Source of the DNA: JAICLK01 sp035478715
GTDB taxonomy: Bacteria > Patescibacteriota > Saccharimonadia > Saccharimonadales > UBA4665
Direction of reading: 5' to 3'
Assembly (NCBI GenBank): GCA_035478715.1
Contig: DATIJK010000080.1
Coordinates: 1 to 25,407, forward strand
Length of the DNA stretch: 25,407 nt
Shown here: positions 24,106-25,407 of the stretch, piece by piece
How the letters are laid out: every line of letters starts with the position of its first letter
Numbering within the stretch: the stretch's first letter is position 1
Made by a program: the position numbers and the translations under genes
Notes under the pieces: generated by a model
The model's database searches: none
Seen by the model: only the letters and a program-made list of their open reading frames with translations
Told to the model about the DNA's origin: nothing

Positions 24106-24112
24106 ACTTGAT

Positions 24113-24132
24113 TTAAGAAATAAATTTCTTAA
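24113..24132. terminator. Bidirectional hairpin between convergent genes
   Basis: Perfect 8-bp A/T-rich arms (TTAAGAAA/TTTCTTAA) surround a TAAA loop. It lies eight bases past the metallopeptidase stop and overlaps the stop codon of the opposing KGG gene. The T content suits weak termination both ways. Confidence 0.45.
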
Positions 24133-24326
24133 ACAGTTTTCTTAGTACGGCGTGAGACGCGGCCGCCACGGGCGCCGGCTACACGGGCTAGTTCACGGTT
24201 GACGAAAAATCCGCCGGTCGTGCCCTTTTTACCACCCTTAGCACCGATCTTAGCGTAAAAATCAGCTCCGTACTTTGCTTTGTTGGTTGCAGCGGCTGAT
24301 TTGCCGCCAGCTTTGGTTCCAGCCAT
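24129..24326 (-). CDS. Small basic KGG-motif protein
   Basis: 65 residues, rich in Gly, Ala, Lys and Arg. It contains an AKIGAKGGKKGTTGGF segment (25-40) and a second diverged copy VAGARGGRVSRRT (49-61). The pattern resembles KGG-repeat general stress proteins (con-10/GsiB type), and similar short proteins are frequent in Saccharibacteria. Strong positive charge suggests nucleic-acid or rRNA contact, but the function is unknown. A strong AGGAGG site precedes the ATG by about 11 bases. It is read from a consensus promoter at 24433-24461, after the 5S terminator, with a terminator hairpin in its leader. Confidence 0.82.
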   Translation of the reverse strand: MAGTKAGGKSAAATNKAKYGADFYAKIGAKGGKKGTTGGFFVNRELARVAGARGGRVSRRTKKTV

Positions 24327-24371
24327 GTTCAGGTCCTCCTGTTATTTATAATACTCCCATCTCGCTTATGG

Positions 24372-24405
24372 AAATAAAAAGGGTTCGTTTTTCTTGACGA
24401 AACCC
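24372..24405 (-). terminator. Terminator inside the KGG gene leader
   Basis: On the minus strand, GGGTTTCG and CGAACCC pair with one bulged base (24381-24405) and are followed directly by TTTTTATTT (24372-24380). This is an intrinsic terminator located between a consensus promoter and the KGG start codon, so it is a candidate attenuator, or the end of a short RNA of about 50 bases. Confidence 0.65.
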
Positions 24406-24432
24406 CCAGCTTTCTCCCGCGAAATTATGCTT

Positions 24433-24461
24433 ATGATATCACGCTAATCCGCTCATGTCAA
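24433..24461 (-). promoter_or_regulatory. Strong promoter of the KGG gene or a short RNA (TTGACA-17-TATCAT)
   Basis: On the minus strand, -35 TTGACA is at 24456-24461 and -10 TATCAT at 24433-24438, with the ideal 17-base spacer. The start is predicted near 24426. It lies about 85 bases downstream of the 5S terminator, so it is independent of rRNA transcription. Confidence 0.7.
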
Positions 24462-24504
24462 CAGTTAATAACATAATAATACCCTGTTAGACGGGTTGTG
24501 AATC

Positions 24505-24525
24505 GCTTACATATCACCGGTAAGC
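24505..24525 (-). other. Short hairpin downstream of the 5S terminator
   Basis: Perfect 6-bp arms GCTTAC/GTAAGC surround a 9-base loop. It has no T-run and no known role. It lies between the 5S terminator and the KGG promoter. Confidence 0.3.
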
Positions 24526-24543
24526 TGATCCCTTGGATAAAGA

Positions 24544-24574
24544 AAAAAGAACTTCCTGTTCGGAAGTTCTTTTT
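24544..24574 (-). terminator. Intrinsic terminator of the rRNA operon
   Basis: A perfect 13-bp stem (AAAAAGAACTTCC at 24544-24556 with its complement at 24562-24574) surrounds a 5-base loop, with T-runs on either strand. It lies five bases after the predicted 3' end of 5S rRNA. Confidence 0.9.
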
Positions 24575-24578
24575 ATAA

Positions 24579-24692
24579 TTCGGCACCGTGCTATTTTCCC
24601 AGGGGTGAGCCCCAAGTATTGTAACCGCTGCGAGGCTTAACTGCTGTGTTCGGCATGGGAACAGGTGTTTCCCTCGCGCCATGGGCACCGAA
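24579..24692 (-). rRNA. rrf: 5S ribosomal RNA
   Basis: Recognised from the minus-strand internal stretches CCCATGCCGAACACAG and AGCAGTTAAGCCTC, which are characteristic of 5S rRNA. Ends were set from helix I: UUCGGUGCC at the 5' end pairs with GGUGCCGAA at the 3' end with G-U wobbles, giving about 114 bases. It is a structural RNA of the 50S central protuberance. It lies downstream of 23S rRNA and just before a strong terminator. An open reading frame across it is a shadow. Confidence 0.93.
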
Positions 24693-24788
24693 GATTAGCT
24701 TCCTTGGATTGTTTTTGTTTTTCTGGTGATAGTTTTTATTTTTATGGTACGTTCATTGCCGTACCATACTAATCCAAGCCAATCTTCG
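24689..24788 (-). repeat. Nested long stem upstream of 5S rRNA
   Basis: Outer arms CGAAGATT (24689-24696) and AATCTTCG (24781-24788), then CTTGGATT (24703-24710) and AATCCAAG (24771-24778), pair perfectly and enclose an apical hairpin (ATGGTACG/CGTACCAT, 24744-24767). The outer arm includes the 5' end of 5S, so the stem competes with mature 5S helix I and may be a processing signal. Confidence 0.7.
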
Positions 24789-24802
24789 ATGTCAATGTGC
24801 TT

Positions 24803-24816
24803 GTGATAAAAATCAC
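24803..24816 (-). other. Small hairpin near boxA in the 23S-5S spacer
   Basis: GTGAT/ATCAC arms surround a 4-base loop. In the transcript it lies 11 bases after the boxA-like element, a boxB-like place in nut-type sites. Confidence 0.4.
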
Positions 24817-24827
24817 TCGCCTTCTCG

Positions 24828-24845
24828 TTAAATTGTTAAAAAGCA
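24828..24845 (-). promoter_or_regulatory. boxA-like antitermination element
   Basis: The minus strand reads TGCTTTTTAACAATTTAA. This differs by one base from the E. coli rrn boxA core TGCTCTTTAACA and continues with the same AATTTA. BoxA binds NusB/S10 to make rRNA transcription resist termination. Its place here, between 23S and 5S, is not the usual one. Confidence 0.6.
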
Positions 24846-24867
24846 CCTTAGTCAAACGGGGGCCTTT

Positions 24868-24897
24868 ATCATATGATAAACACCAATAACTAGTCAA
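24868..24897 (-). promoter_or_regulatory. Candidate promoter within the 23S-5S spacer
   Basis: On the minus strand, TTGACT is at 24892-24897 and TATGAT at 24868-24873, with an 18-base spacer. The -10 lies inside a perfect 16-base palindrome (24865-24880). If active it would give 5S its own leader carrying boxA. Confidence 0.4.
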
Positions 24898-24903
24898 TGC
24901 ACT

Positions 24904-24943
24904 TTCACTCATCCAAACTACAAAAAATAGTCGGATGAGTGAA
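24904..24943 (-). repeat. 11-bp inverted repeat at the 23S 3' end
   Basis: TTCACTCATCC (24904-24914) and GGATGAGTGAA (24933-24943) pair perfectly around an 18-base loop that can add an inner 4-bp stem. It sits directly after the predicted 23S 3' end and is probably a processing or stabilising stem. Confidence 0.6.
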
Positions 24944-24945
24944 CG

Positions 24946-25407
<462 letters not shown>

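Noticed and set aside
24458..24688. 76-residue minus-strand frame
   Set aside because: It runs through 5S rRNA and its terminator, so it is not a protein gene.
24693..24945. tRNA gene in the 23S-5S spacer
   Set aside because: No cloverleaf, T-loop GTTCRA or CCA-like end could be found; the hairpins do not fit a tRNA.

Overview
The window looks like a chromosomal segment of a Patescibacteria/CPR bacterium, most probably Candidatus Saccharibacteria (TM7) or a close relative. This is inferred from the mix of genes: a class II ribonucleotide reductase, a LID-less short adenylate kinase, a very large tail-fibre-like surface protein, a DUF5663-like Pro/Gln-rich protein and a small KGG protein. TGA is used as an ordinary stop (for example at the yqeY-adk junction), which argues against the code-25 CPR lineages. 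No mobile element, CRISPR array or tRNA was seen.

Layout. (1) 1-7867, minus strand: a housekeeping block read rpsU > yqeY > adk > map > ftsA > ftsZ > nrdR > nrdJ (nrdJ runs off the left edge). It links translation, N-terminal Met removal, nucleotide balance, division and dNTP synthesis. Internal promoters precede ftsA, ftsZ, nrdR and nrdJ. (2) 7964-15198, plus strand: a small two-TM exported protein with a tail-fibre-like domain, then a 2082-residue membrane-anchored fibre protein with five carbohydrate-binding-like modules. (3) 15217-15507, minus strand: a winged-helix regulator, convergent with the fibre gene and divergent from priA. (4) 15618-19077, plus strand: priA, def, fmt. (5) 19079-22633, minus strand: a four-domain S1 protein, infB and a Pro/Gln-rich protein. 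(6) 22803-24105, plus strand: a ROK-family protein overlapping a putative IrrE/ImmA-like metallopeptidase with a zinc ribbon. (7) 24129-25407, minus strand: 3' part of 23S rRNA, a long structured 23S-5S spacer, 5S rRNA, a strong terminator, then a KGG protein gene whose leader contains its own terminator.

The best second-look items are: the modular giant fibre and its neighbours, a candidate surface/host-contact system; the NrdR-like operator pair built into the nrdR promoter; nested inverted repeats in the nrdJ promoter; an identical 12-mer extended -10 element before ftsA and ftsZ, with apparently leaderless ftsA, rpsU and fibre-neighbour transcripts; a boxA-like sequence and promoter inside the 23S-5S spacer; and a terminator between the promoter and start codon of the KGG gene. 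All functional calls rest on motif recognition by eye; no database search was run.
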